64,000 nucleotides of DNA, taken from the NCBI RefSeq assembly GCF_003112575.1, contig NZ_BEWC01000004.1:124001-188000 (forward strand). The letters run 5' to 3'. The position numbers and the translations under genes are program-made. The notes beneath the pieces were generated by a model. It was not told where the DNA came from, did not search any database, and worked only from the letters and a program-made list of their open reading frames with translations. Position 1 is the first letter of the stretch. Each line of letters opens with the position of its first letter. Below are positions 24,387 through 32,946 of the stretch, piece by piece. This DNA is from Streptomyces ardesiacus (lineage in GTDB: Bacteria; Actinomycetota; Actinomycetes; Streptomycetales; Streptomycetaceae).

Positions 24387-25905
24387 GCCCGGGCGCCGCG
24401 AGGATCCGGCAACGGCACAGCCCGCGGACGTCCGTGAGACGCACACCTCGGTGGTCTTCTTCGTGGAAGACCACGTGTACAAGCGCAAGAAGCCGGTGGA
24501 CCTGGGGTTCGTGGACTACACCACCTGGTCGTCACGTCGCGCCGTGTGTGAGCGCGAGATCGAACTCAACCGGCGGTTCGCGCCGGACGTGTACATGGGT
24601 CTGGGTGAACTCCGCACCCCGGGTGAGCAGGACCCCGAGCCGCTCGTCGTCATGCGTCGCATGCCCGATGATCGCCGTCTGTCGCATCTCGTCCGGACAG
24701 GGGCGCCCGTCGAGGACCCCCTGCGGGCCGTGGCCAGAGAGCTCGCGGCATGGCACGCGGTTGCCCCCCGTGGCCCCGGCATCGCGGCACAGGGCACGCG
24801 GGAGGCCCTGGCGTCCCGCTGGGAGGCCAACTTCGCGCACGTGGACGCCATGGCGTCCGACGGCCCGCGGCCGGACGAGCCGGCGGAGGTCGAACGGCTG
24901 GTCCGCCGCTACCTCGCGGGGCGCACGTCGTTGTTCGATCTCCGCATCGAACAGGGCCGGGTGCTCGACGGCCACGGTGACCTCCTCGCCGACGACATCT
25001 TCTGCCTCGACGACGGGCCGCGGATCCTGGACTGCCTGGAGTTCGACGACCGTCTCCGGTACATCGACGGTCTCGATGACGCCGCGTTCCTTGCCATGGA
25101 CCTCGAGCAGCTCGGCGCGCCCGAGTCAGCGGCCTTCTTCCTCGCCCAGTACAGCGAATACTCCGCCGACGCCGCACCGCCGTCCCTGTGGCACCACTAC
25201 GTCGCCTATCGTGCCTTCGTCCGGGCCAAGGTCGCCATGATCCGGGCCCGGCAGGGCGCACCCGGCGCCCAGGCGGCGGCACGACGGCTCGTCCTCACGG
25301 CGCTGCGTCACCTGAGGGCCTCGGCCGTCGGCCTGACGCTCGTCGCCGGTCTCCCCGGCACGGGAAAGTCCACCCTGTCCGGCGCGCTGGCCGACCGTCT
25401 CGGAGCAGTACTTCTCAGCAGCGACCGTGTGCGCAAGGAGATGGCGGGGCTCTCCTCGCAGCACACCGCGGCGGCCGACTATCGCGAGGGCTTGTACACC
25501 CCCGAGTGGACGGCCAGAACCTACGCCGAACTTCTCGATCGGGCAGCGGCTCTTCTGGCCGTGGGCGAATCCGTGGTTCTGGACGCCTCGTGGATCGACT
25601 CGGCCCAGCGCGAGGCGGCACGGCAGACGGCCGAGCACGCCCACGCCGACCTCGTGGCCCTGCACTGCCATGTGCCCGCCGACCTGGCAGCGGCTCGCCT
25701 GAACACCCGCTCCCCCGGCGTATCGGATGCCGACGTCGGCGTGGCCGACGCCATGGCGGCCGAGGAACAGCCATGGCCCGAGGCGGTCAGCGTCGACACC
25801 AGTGGTGCGCTGGGGTCGGCGGTGGCCCAGGCTCTGGCATCCGTGCGGCCCTGGGGCGCGGACCAGGCGAAGGTGTTCCGGCGTCCCTACATGGAACCGG
25901 GCTGA
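24379..25905 (+). CDS. Bifunctional aminoglycoside-phosphotransferase-like / P-loop ATPase (Rv2004c-like)
   Basis: A 508-residue protein with two parts. Residues about 15-300 resemble a kinase/APH fold: YKRKKPVDLGFVDYTTW, then the catalytic-loop-like HGDLLADDIFCLDDGPRILDCLEFDD. Residues about 315-500 are an AAA-type kinase with Walker A GLPGTGKST (324-332) and DASWIDSAQREAAR. This architecture matches Rv2004c, a member of the mycobacterial DosR regulon. It probably phosphorylates a small molecule, but the substrate is unknown. The GTG start lacks a ribosome site and overlaps a 26-codon ORF, suggesting coupled translation. Confidence 0.87.
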   Translation: MPEPGRREDPATAQPADVRETHTSVVFFVEDHVYKRKKPVDLGFVDYTTWSSRRAVCEREIELNRRFAPDVYMGLGELRTPGEQDPEPLVVMRRMPDDRRLSHLVRTGAPVEDPLRAVARELAAWHAVAPRGPGIAAQGTREALASRWEANFAHVDAMASDGPRPDEPAEVERLVRRYLAGRTSLFDLRIEQGRVLDGHGDLLADDIFCLDDGPRILDCLEFDDRLRYIDGLDDAAFLAMDLEQLGAPESAAFFLAQYSEYSADAAPPSLWHHYVAYRAFVRAKVAMIRARQGAPGAQAAARRLVLTALRHLRASAVGLTLVAGLPGTGKSTLSGALADRLGAVLLSSDRVRKEMAGLSSQHTAAADYREGLYTPEWTARTYAELLDRAAALLAVGESVVLDASWIDSAQREAARQTAEHAHADLVALHCHVPADLAAARLNTRSPGVSDADVGVADAMAAEEQPWPEAVSVDTSGALGSAVAQALASVRPWGADQAKVFRRPYMEPG

Positions 25906-25934
25906 CGTACGGCGCCCGACCGGCCCCGTGGAGG

Positions 25935-25948
25935 GGGCCGATCGTCCC
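25935..25948. promoter_or_regulatory. GGGNC-N4-GNCCC box before the metal ATPase
   Basis: GGGCCGATCGTCCC lies 76 bases upstream of the ATPase ATG (26024). It has the same arms and spacing as the boxes before the stress-protein genes in this island. Confidence 0.55.
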
Positions 25949-26023
25949 TGGCCTCGGCGTGCGTACCGCGCTTCCATGGGAGGAGCGGATCGACGTTGCA
26001 GCGCCGTACGGACCGAGGTACCC

Positions 26024-28354
26024 ATGAACCGCGCTCTCCTCGTCGCGCCACTGCGCCGCTCAACGGCGGCGCTCGCATCTTCCCGGCTCGAGCACGGCCT
26101 TCTCGCGTTCACGGCCGCGGCTCTGGTGGGTGGTGGCGTCGCCCTCTTCGCCGGTGCTGCCGGGATCGCGGACCTCCTCTGGGGACTGGGCACCGTGGCC
26201 GCCGTCGTCCCCGCGGTGGGATGGGTACTGGTCGCGCTCCGGCGCGGGCACGCGGGCGTGGACCTGGTCGCCGTACTCGCGCTCGGCGGCACCCTGGCCG
26301 TCGGTGAGTACCTGGCCGGGGCCTTGATCGCGCTCATGCTGGCCACGGGCCGCACCCTTGAGGGTGCCGCGCAGCGGCGCGCCTCACACGACTTGCACGC
26401 CCTGCTGGCACACGCTCCGCGCTCGGCACGCCGCCGCACCGACGACGGCGTGGTCAGGGTGCCACTGGGGGAGATCGCTGCCGGGGACTCACTGGTCGTC
26501 GGTCCAGGCGAGGTGGTTCCGGTCGACGGCCGTGTCGAGAGCGCCGAAGCCGTCCTCGACGAGTCGGTGCTCACCGGTGAACCTCTCCAGGTCACGCGTC
26601 ACCGGGGTGAAAGGGCGCGTAGCGGCGTGGTCAACGCCGGCGGCGCGTTCGACCTGCGCGCCACCGCCACCGAACAGGACAGTACCTACGCCGGGATCGT
26701 GCGCCTTGCACAACAGGCCGGCGCGGAATCGGCGCCGGTCGTGCGGCTGGCGGACCGGTACGCCGCCTGGTTTCTCCCCCTGGCTGTCGCCGCGGCGGCA
26801 CTGGCGTGGCTGGCCAGCGGTTCGGCGGTGCGCGCGGTTGCCGTTCTGGTCGTCGCCACTCCATGCCCCCTGCTGCTGGCCGCCCCGGTCGCTGTCGTCT
26901 CCGGTCTTTCCCGCGCTTCGCGCCGCGGTGTGCTCGTCCGCGACGGCGGGGCGCTGGAGAACCTGGGCCGGGCCCGCACCCTCCTGCTGGACAAGACGGG
27001 CACGCTGACCCTGGGCCGTCCCCGCGTCCTGGACGTGGTGGCCGCACCCGGTCACACGCCGGCGGAGGTCTTGCGCCTTGCCGCCTCGCTGGACCAGTTC
27101 TCGCCCCATGTACTGGCCCAGGCCATGGTCGACACCGCGCGCAACCGGAGGCTGGAGCTGTCGGTGCCCTCGGGCGTGACGGAGGAGCCGGGCCGTGGGG
27201 CCAGGGGTGTCGTCGACGGTCACCGGGTCTTCATCGGCCGGGACGACTCCGCGCGGGTGCGGCCGGCCTGGGCGAAGGCAGTCGACAACCGCGCGTTTCT
27301 CGACGGGGCGACGGTGGCGTGGCTCGCCGTCGACGAACGCCTGACCGGCGCCGTCCTGCTGCGTGACCCTCTGCGCCACGACGCACCGCACGCCGTGCGC
27401 CGGCTTCGATCGGCCGGCATCGAACGACTGCTGATGCTGACGGGCGACCGCCCGACCACGGCTCACGAGGTGGCAGCCGTTCTCGGACTCGACGGCGTAC
27501 GCGCGGGACTCGCTCCCGCCGACAAGGTGGCAATCGTGCGCGGCGAACGTGCCCGCGCCGTCACGGCGATGGTCGGGGACGGGGTCAACGACGCACCCGC
27601 CCTGGCCGCTGCGGACATCGGTGTCGCCATGGGCGCCCGGGGATCCACGGCATCCTCCGAGGCCGCGGACATCGTGCTCACCACCGACCGCGTCGACCGC
27701 CTCGCCGACGCCGTTGCCATCGCGCAGCGATCACGCCGTATCGCCGTACAGAGCGCCCTCGGCGGCATGCTCCTGTCGCTGGCCGCCATGGCCGCGGCCG
27801 CTTTCGGTCTGCTCCAGCCGGCCGTCGGCGCGCTGCTGCAAGAGGGCATTGACGTCGCAGTCATCCTCAACGCGCTGCGCGCGCTGCGGGCCGGCCGCGC
27901 CGAGCAGCCGGCGCTCACATCCACCGCCGAGGCGCTCGTCCGCCGCTTCGCCGCCGAGCACGACGACCTGCGGGACGTCCTCGCATCGGTGCGTGCCGCC
28001 GCGGACCGCCTCTGCGACGGTCCCGGTCTGACGGCCCTCGCGAGCGTCGAGGAGGCGCAACGGCTGATCACCGAGCGGCTGCTGCCGCACGAGTACGCCG
28101 AGGAGCATCAGCTCTACCCGGCTCTCGCGCCGGCGCTCGGTGGTCCCGAGTCCACCGCCACGATGAGCCGTGCACACGTCGAGATCGGACGCCTGTCCCG
28201 CCGCATCGACGCCCACGTGCGGCTCGCCCACGAGAACGGCGGCCTGGCCCCGGACCAGATGGACGACCTGCGCTCCTGCCTGTACGGCCTCAACACCGTG
28301 CTGCGTCTGCACTTCGCCCAGGAGGAGGAGAACTACTTCTCCCTGGCCCCGTGA
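26024..28354 (+). CDS. P1B-5 type heavy-metal ATPase with C-terminal hemerythrin domain
   Basis: A 776-residue pump. It has paired N-terminal membrane helices, the actuator TGEP loop, the metal-site motif TPC (279-281) in place of CPC, DKTGTLT with phosphorylated D323, MLTGDRPTTAHEVA, and GDGVNDAPAL. Two last helices follow, then residues about 640-776 form a hemerythrin-like four-helix bundle with EHDDLRDVL, PHEYAEEHQLYP, SRAHVEI and LHFAQEEENYF supplying His/Glu iron ligands. No N-terminal metal-binding domain is present. TPC plus a C-terminal hemerythrin domain is the definition of P1B-5 ATPases such as rhizobial Nia, which exports nickel and ferrous iron. The hemerythrin may sense iron or oxygen. 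It is upstream-boxed by the candidate DevR site. Confidence 0.9.
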   Translation: MNRALLVAPLRRSTAALASSRLEHGLLAFTAAALVGGGVALFAGAAGIADLLWGLGTVAAVVPAVGWVLVALRRGHAGVDLVAVLALGGTLAVGEYLAGALIALMLATGRTLEGAAQRRASHDLHALLAHAPRSARRRTDDGVVRVPLGEIAAGDSLVVGPGEVVPVDGRVESAEAVLDESVLTGEPLQVTRHRGERARSGVVNAGGAFDLRATATEQDSTYAGIVRLAQQAGAESAPVVRLADRYAAWFLPLAVAAAALAWLASGSAVRAVAVLVVATPCPLLLAAPVAVVSGLSRASRRGVLVRDGGALENLGRARTLLLDKTGTLTLGRPRVLDVVAAPGHTPAEVLRLAASLDQFSPHVLAQAMVDTARNRRLELSVPSGVTEEPGRGARGVVDGHRVFIGRDDSARVRPAWAKAVDNRAFLDGATVAWLAVDERLTGAVLLRDPLRHDAPHAVRRLRSAGIERLLMLTGDRPTTAHEVAAVLGLDGVRAGLAPADKVAIVRGERARAVTAMVGDGVNDAPALAAADIGVAMGARGSTASSEAADIVLTTDRVDRLADAVAIAQRSRRIAVQSALGGMLLSLAAMAAAAFGLLQPAVGALLQEGIDVAVILNALRALRAGRAEQPALTSTAEALVRRFAAEHDDLRDVLASVRAAADRLCDGPGLTALASVEEAQRLITERLLPHEYAEEHQLYPALAPALGGPESTATMSRAHVEIGRLSRRIDAHVRLAHENGGLAPDQMDDLRSCLYGLNTVLRLHFAQEEENYFSLAP

Positions 28355-28357
28355 CTG

Positions 28358-28423
28358 GGGGCCACCACGTCGTAGACCTCCGCGAAGCGGGCAGGGGACA
28401 CAGGACAGGCCTGTCGTGGACGG
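28358..28423. terminator. Imperfect inverted repeat between convergent genes
   Basis: GGGGGCCACCACG at the ATPase end can pair with CGTGGACGGCCCC near 28411-28423, with mismatches. It lies between the convergent ATPase and DUF302 gene ends. Confidence 0.35.
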
Positions 28424-28426
28424 CCC

Positions 28427-28825
28427 CTAGGCATCGGCGGACTCGAGTGAACTCAACGTCGCGTCGAGACGGCGGGCGGCTTCGTCGGCCACGGGCGCCA
28501 TGGCGTCGAGGCCCGTGAGGGTGACCATGGTGCCGGGGTCGATGGCCTGAACGACGACCCGGTCGCCGTCGCCACGGACGACGACGTTGCAGGGCAGCAG
28601 CAGCCCGACGGAGCGGTCGGCCTCCAGCGCTCGGTGCGCCAAGGGCGGATTGCAGGCTCCGAGGATCACGTAGGGCTCCATGTCCTGATCCAGCTTGGCC
28701 TTGAGGGTCGCCTGCACGTCGATCTCGGTCAGCACGCCGAATCCCTGGTCGGCCAGGGCTTGGCGGACGTCGTGCTGCACCTTGTCGAAGGGTCCTTCCA
28801 GCGTGATGGTCCGGCCGTAACGCAT
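28427..28825 (-). CDS. DUF302 domain protein
   Basis: A 132-residue protein matching DUF302 throughout. It has the N-terminal strand-helix FDKVQHDVRQALADQGFGVLTEID, LGACNPPLAHRALEADRSVGLLLPCNVVV with the conserved Cys-Asn-Pro-Pro, and a GDRVVVQAIDPGTM strand. DUF302 proteins are small dimers linked to stress, sulfur or metal metabolism; the fold has a cofactor-like groove but no known reaction. The ATG at 28825 has GGAGGCAACC-type pairing upstream. It lies downstream of the universal stress gene at 28945-29820, so it is probably cotranscribed with it. Confidence 0.88.
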   Translation of the reverse strand: MRYGRTITLEGPFDKVQHDVRQALADQGFGVLTEIDVQATLKAKLDQDMEPYVILGACNPPLAHRALEADRSVGLLLPCNVVVRGDGDRVVVQAIDPGTMVTLTGLDAMAPVADEAARRLDATLSSLESADA

Positions 28826-28944
28826 GGTTGCCTCCTGACTTCCGAGGCTACCGAGGTACCCGGCGAGGGCACTGTCCACGCGAGGCTCCGCCCTCCGTGT
28901 GCCACCCGCAGAGGGGCGGCGGCAGCGCTCCGCCGGGGAGGCCG

Positions 28945-29820
28945 TCACGTCGTCTGCGGCACCACGACGACCGGGCAGGCCGCGTGCTGCAACAGCGTGT
29001 GGGTGACTCGCCCCAGTTGAAGACCGAAGTGTCCCGACCTGCGGCGCGCCCCGACGACAACGAGGTCCGCGGCACTCGTCTGGTGGACGAGTACCTTGCG
29101 GGCCGGGCCTTCCAAGGTCTTCTTGCGCAGCTTCACGCTCGGGTGGTCCGCCGCGGCTTGGGCCACCAGCGTGTCGATCAGAGCGGAGGCCCGCTCCTCG
29201 TGCCGGAGCGCGGAGTCCTCGCCGGGTGTCCCGTCGGCGGCATTCGGATACGCCGGGTACCGCCAGGCCCGTACGACGTACAGCTCGCATCCCCGTAGGG
29301 CGGCCTCCTGAAAGGCGAACCGCACGGCCTCACCGCTGGTGTCGGCTTCTCCGGCGCCCAGCAGAACGCGTTCGTGGGAGCCGGACAGCGCCGGCTTGTC
29401 ACCCCTGACGACGACCACTGGGCAGTCGGACCGTGCGGCGACGGCGAGGCTGACGGAGCCGAGGAGGGCTCCCCTCAGCTCACCACGGCCGCGCGCGCCG
29501 GTGACCACGGCGGTGGCGCGCCTGCCTTCGGCCAAGAGCGCCGACACCGCTTCCGCGGGCACCGTGTCGGTGTCGACCGCGAGGCCCGAACCATGGCGCC
29601 GGACACGCTCCGCAGCGGTGCCGACGATATTCTCAGCCATCACCCGCTCGGAGGGGCGCTCTCGTCCCACGGCCGGCAGGGCTCCCTCGTACCGCTGCCA
29701 GAGGGAGGCGTAGACCAGGCGCAGCGGAAGCTCTCGGCGCAGTGCCTCGTCCACCGCCCAGTCCACTGCCAGGAGACTGCCGTCCGACCCGTCGAGGCCC
29801 ACAACCAGGGGAAGTGCCAT
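28945..29820 (-). CDS. Universal stress protein, tandem UspA domains
   Basis: A 291-residue protein with two UspA domains. The first begins LPLVVGLDGSDGSLLAVDWA and ends TGARGRGELRGALLGSVSLAVAARSDCPVVVV, containing the ATP-binding pattern G-2X-G-9X-G-S/T. The second ends VGARRRSGHFGLQLGRVTHTLLQHAACPVVVV. Tandem Usp proteins of this type are members of the mycobacterial DosR regulon and bind ATP in the cytosol. Two adjacent ATG codons (29823 and 29820) are possible starts. Boxes at 29928 and 30043 in the upstream 514-base gene-free region are the likely control sites. Confidence 0.92.
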   Translation of the reverse strand: MALPLVVGLDGSDGSLLAVDWAVDEALRRELPLRLVYASLWQRYEGALPAVGRERPSERVMAENIVGTAAERVRRHGSGLAVDTDTVPAEAVSALLAEGRRATAVVTGARGRGELRGALLGSVSLAVAARSDCPVVVVRGDKPALSGSHERVLLGAGEADTSGEAVRFAFQEAALRGCELYVVRAWRYPAYPNAADGTPGEDSALRHEERASALIDTLVAQAAADHPSVKLRKKTLEGPARKVLVHQTSAADLVVVGARRRSGHFGLQLGRVTHTLLQHAACPVVVVPQTT

Positions 29821-29927
29821 CATCCCCACCGCCTTTTCTCCTCGTGCCAGTTCGCGCAGCGCAGAGCTGTCACCTTCACCGTGGCACCAGGCGACCGGGG
29901 GCGGCAGGGGCGACCGGGTCCCGGCCG

Positions 29928-29941
29928 GGGACCTTCGGCCC
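29928..29941. promoter_or_regulatory. GGGNC-N4-GNCCC box upstream of the Usp gene
   Basis: GGGACCTTCGGCCC, a near-perfect dyad, 107 bases upstream of the Usp start on the reverse strand. Confidence 0.55.
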
Positions 29942-30042
29942 TGAGGCCGCAGGATCCCTCCACCGAACAGCCGCACGACGGGAAGGCGGTCCGCACGCCG
30001 ACGAGCGCGTTCCCGCCTTCCGTGGACGCGAGGCACGGACCA

Positions 30043-30056
30043 GGGCCGGTCGGCCC
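30043..30056. promoter_or_regulatory. Second GGGNC-N4-GNCCC box in the Usp/CBS divergent region
   Basis: GGGCCGGTCGGCCC, same arms and spacing. A related dyad, GGACCCATGGCCC, lies at 30096-30108. The 514-base stretch 29824-30337 holds these sites and only doubtful short ORFs. Confidence 0.45.
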
Positions 30057-30337
30057 CACCGCACGGGCCGTTTCGGCCTCCTGACGTGAGCCGGCGGACC
30101 CATGGCCCGTGCGGTGCAGGGGAGCGAGCATGAGCAAGGGGGCCATCCCGAGACAAGGCGATCGTCATGGAACGCATCCAGGTGACAAGGCGGCCCCGCC
30201 CTCCGCGAGGGCCGTGTCCGCCCGACCTGCGCACGCCGTCGGGACGTCGCTTGCCCTACTAGGGAGCCCTCGTTCGGCTACGCGTCCGTGTGGGCGGCCC
30301 GGTCCGCCCTCGCCCCCATGGTCAGCAGGAGGAAGCC

Positions 30338-30997
30338 ATGCTTCACAGCCCCCGCACCGTGAGTGAGGTGATGACGCACACGGCCGTGGCAGTGGGTCTG
30401 GAGGCCCCGTTCAAGGACATCGTCGCGCTCATGGACCAGTGGAAGGTCAGCGCTCTGCCCGTGGTCGAGGGCGAGGGGCGGGTGATCGGTGTCGTGTCCG
30501 AGGCGGACCTGCTGCCCAAGGAGGAATTCCGGGACAGTGACCCCGATCGGTTCACACAACTGCGTCGCCTGACCGATCTGGCCAAGGCCGGCGGTCTGAC
30601 CGCGTCAGACGTGATGACGACTCCGGCCGTCACCGTCCACCCGGACGCCACCCTCGCCCAGGCCGCGCGCATCATGGCGCAGCGAAAGGTCAAACGGCTG
30701 CCCGTCGTCGGCGCCGGGGGACTCCTCGAGGGCATCGTCAGCCGGGCCGACCTGTTGAAGGTGTTCCTGCGCACGGACGACGACATCTCCGACGAGGTCC
30801 GCCAGGAAGTCGTCGCGCCCCTTTTCCGCTCGCCGACCGACACCGTCCGGGTGGAGGTGTCCGACGGAGTCGTCACCCTCGTGGGACGGGTCAAGGACAC
30901 CTCGCTGGTGCCCGTCGCCACTCGCCTGGTGCGCGCCGTGGAGGGTGTCGTCGACGTCCAGTGGAACCCACCGGGCGCCGAAGCCTCTGCCGGGTGA
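30338..30997 (+). CDS. CBS-domain pair with C-terminal BON domain
   Basis: A 219-residue protein. Two CBS modules are visible: the first around VSEVMTHTAVAVGLEAPFKD to GVVSEADLL, the second around ASDVMTTPAVTVHPDATLAQ to GIVSRADLLKVFLR. A BON-like segment follows (VRVEVSDGVVTLVGRVKD). CBS pairs bind adenine nucleotides as energy sensors; BON domains usually bind membranes. Similar proteins (hypoxic response proteins) are DosR-controlled in mycobacteria. The ATG at 30338 follows AGGAGGAAGCC, an excellent ribosome site. A second copy of this protein type is at 32106. Confidence 0.93.
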   Translation: MLHSPRTVSEVMTHTAVAVGLEAPFKDIVALMDQWKVSALPVVEGEGRVIGVVSEADLLPKEEFRDSDPDRFTQLRRLTDLAKAGGLTASDVMTTPAVTVHPDATLAQAARIMAQRKVKRLPVVGAGGLLEGIVSRADLLKVFLRTDDDISDEVRQEVVAPLFRSPTDTVRVEVSDGVVTLVGRVKDTSLVPVATRLVRAVEGVVDVQWNPPGAEASAG

Positions 30998-31085
30998 GGG
31001 CAAAGGGCTCCACGGCCGCCACCGCCGGAGAGCGGGTCATGTGCGTCTGCAGTGCCGAGTCTCCGTCTCGACGTCGCAGTATCTC

Positions 31086-31115
31086 CCCCGTCCCCGTCCC
31101 CGTCCCCGTCCCCGT
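31086..31115. repeat. Hexamer repeat CCCCGT, five copies
   Basis: CCCCGT repeats five times without mismatch at 31086-31115, in the 408-base gene-free stretch between the CBS-BON gene and the next Usp gene. Its six-base unit could be read through by any frame, but no gene spans it. Confidence 0.9.
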
Positions 31116-31310
31116 CCTGTCGCCGCCCACGCCGTCGCGCCCGCACCCGGTTCTCAGGACGCGCGAGCGGACCCGGCGGCGCTGCCCGCCGACGCCCTGC
31201 GTATCCGGGCCCCCGGCCGGGCCGGGCCGTGTACTCCGAGCGGCTGTCCGATGTGACGGCGGACCTCACCAGGCGCCTCCGCTCGCCCCGGTCTCCGCGC
31301 GCGGCACCCG

Positions 31311-31324
31311 GGGCCTGACGTCCC
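31311..31324. promoter_or_regulatory. GGGNC-N4-GNCCC box before the short Usp gene
   Basis: GGGCCTGACGTCCC, 82 bases upstream of the ATG at 31406. Confidence 0.55.
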
Positions 31325-31405
31325 GCCGCCCTCTCTCCGCTGGCGCGGTGGCGCGGCACCGGGCAGCGTGGTCAGTCACGGACGATGCTTCTGAGCGAGG
31401 TGATC

Positions 31406-31864
31406 ATGCAATCCTCCGAGCCGGTGGGACGGGTGGTCGTGGGCGTGGACGGGTCTGCCTCCTCCTACGCCGCCCTGCGCTGGGCCGACCGGTACGCGCG
31501 TTCCGTCGGTGGTGTCGTGGAGGCGATCCACGTCTGGGACACGCCGTCCGCCGTGGGTTTCGCCGGTCCGGCCATCGATCCCGACTTCGACCTGACCCAG
31601 GCGCGTGAGCGCTTCTCGGCGGAGCTGGGTGCGATCTTCCCCGGGGAACGGCCACCGGGACTGAAGGAGGTTCTCGTGGAGGGCGACCCGTCCGAGATCC
31701 TGATCCGTGCTTCGCAGGGAGCCGAGCTCCTCGTCGTGGGCCGCCGGGGCAGAGGTGCGTTCGCGCGGGCGATGCTGGGGTCGGTGAGCCAGCGCTGCGC
31801 CCAGCACGCCGCCTGCCCCGTGGTCGTCGTCCGCCAGGAAACGGAAACCGACCCGGTTCACTGA
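31406..31864 (+). CDS. Universal stress protein, single UspA domain
   Basis: A 152-residue UspA protein. It begins VGRVVVGVDGSASSYAALRWA and carries the nucleotide-binding end LLVVGRRGRGAFARAMLGSV followed by CPVVVV. Unlike the other four universal stress proteins in the window it has one domain, so it would dimerise to resemble the tandem forms. The ATG at 31406 is preceded by GAGCGAGG; an upstream ATG at 31385 lacks a ribosome site. It lies between two CBS-BON genes and has its own GGGNC box, suggesting separate transcription under the same regulator. Confidence 0.92.
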   Translation: MQSSEPVGRVVVGVDGSASSYAALRWADRYARSVGGVVEAIHVWDTPSAVGFAGPAIDPDFDLTQARERFSAELGAIFPGERPPGLKEVLVEGDPSEILIRASQGAELLVVGRRGRGAFARAMLGSVSQRCAQHAACPVVVVRQETETDPVH

Positions 31865-31951
31865 TCCTTTCCGTCTCACCGGCGGGCAGGGTCGCTGGAC
31901 GTCCGCGACGGACGCGTACAGCCCCGCGCGGAGACGCTGTGCCCACCAGGC

Positions 31952-31964
31952 GGCCCATGGTCCC
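31952..31964. promoter_or_regulatory. GGGNC-N4-GNCC box (reverse) before the second CBS gene
   Basis: Read on the reverse strand the site is GGGACCATGGGCC, closest of all copies to a GGGACCATNGGCCC consensus. It is 142 bases upstream of the ATG at 32106. Confidence 0.5.
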
Positions 31965-32105
31965 GGCCAGGTTGCCGAACGGCCTTCGTCGTTGACACGA
32001 AGGTCCCAAGCCGGGAGCAGCGCCGGGCGGCACGGTGGAGGTGGGGCAGCGAGCCGCCGCGACACGGGTGGCCCGCAGCCGCTCGCCGTCGAGAGGAGGC
32101 GCGCC

Positions 32106-32774
32106 ATGCAGCACCGCACGGTAGGTGATCTCATGACCTGGCCCGTCGTCCACGTCCGAACGGACGCGTCCTTCAAAGCGGTCGCCGAGGCCCTGGCCGG
32201 CAACGACGTCACCGCCGTCCCAGTGGTGGACGACATCGGCCACCCTGTCGGCGTCGTGTCGGAGGCGGACCTGGTCCGCAAGGTCGCACAGCACCCCGAC
32301 CCCGCCGGTCCGACCCGTCTGCCGGAACCGAGGGACCGCTTGGCAGGTGAGCGCGTGACGGTCGAGGAGCTGATGACGGCGCCCGCGGTGTGCGCACGGC
32401 CGGAGTGGACCATCGTGGAGGCCGCGCGTCTCATGGTCACCGAGGGAATCAAACGCCTTCCCGTGGTCGACGAGGCGGACCGCCTGGTCGGCATCGTCAG
32501 CCGCAGCGATCTCCTCCGGGTGTTCCTGCGCCGTGACGACGCGCTGCGGGAGGAGATATCCGGTGACGTCCTGATCCGCACGCTGGGTCTGGCACCGACC
32601 GACATGACGGTCGAAGTGGATGCGGGCCAGGTGACCGTCGAGGGTCTCGTCGACGATGAGCACCTCGTTCCGGTCATCGAGCGGCTGTGCCTGGGCGTCG
32701 ACGGTGTCGTCTCGGTCCACATGGACGTGTCCAGACGAAGTGACGGCACCCGCGCCTTCGACAGGCGGGACTGA
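32106..32774 (+). CDS. CBS-domain pair with C-terminal BON domain (second copy)
   Basis: A 222-residue paralogue of the protein at 30338. It has the same order: CBS1 (VGDLMTWPVVHVRTDASFKA to GVVSEADLVRKV), CBS2 (VEELMTAPAVCARPEWTIVE to GIVSRSDLLRVFLRRDD) and a BON segment (MTVEVDAGQVTVEGLVDDE). The divergence is large enough that this is an old duplication rather than a recent one. GAGAGGAGG upstream of the ATG at 32106 sets the start. It probably senses adenylates during energy limitation, like other CBS pairs; no catalytic domain is attached. Confidence 0.93.
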   Translation: MQHRTVGDLMTWPVVHVRTDASFKAVAEALAGNDVTAVPVVDDIGHPVGVVSEADLVRKVAQHPDPAGPTRLPEPRDRLAGERVTVEELMTAPAVCARPEWTIVEAARLMVTEGIKRLPVVDEADRLVGIVSRSDLLRVFLRRDDALREEISGDVLIRTLGLAPTDMTVEVDAGQVTVEGLVDDEHLVPVIERLCLGVDGVVSVHMDVSRRSDGTRAFDRRD

Positions 32775-32842
32775 GCCGCCCACCATCACGAGCGCACCGG
32801 TCGAGTGCGGTCGGCGTTCTGCGGGGGACCCGACGGGGTTTG

Positions 32843-32856
32843 GGGTCGATCGACCC
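32843..32856. promoter_or_regulatory. Perfect GGGTC-GATC-GACCC palindrome before the Rv1733c-like gene
   Basis: GGGTCGATCGACCC is a perfect 14-bp palindrome 91 bases upstream of the GTG at 32947, the most symmetric copy of the box in the island. Confidence 0.6.
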
Positions 32857-32946
32857 ACCCGGATCCCGAGTGGTGCCCGAACGGCCCCTGGTGTGCGGAT
32901 CGCCGCGGCGCGAGGCTGAGGACGACGACAGCCGGAGGTGGTCACA

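Noticed and set aside
24379-25905. The Rv2004c-like protein as an aminoglycoside resistance enzyme
   Set aside because: The APH-like half is fused to a P-loop ATPase and lies in a dormancy-type island; the typical catalytic HGD is part of a divergent loop (HGDLLADDIF), so antibiotic phosphorylation is not supported.
30130-30366. A 79-codon forward ORF with a ribosome-site-like GGGGAG upstream, overlapping the CBS gene start
   Set aside because: Composition is proline/arginine-rich and it overlaps the well-supported CBS-BON start by 29 bases; no homology was recognised.
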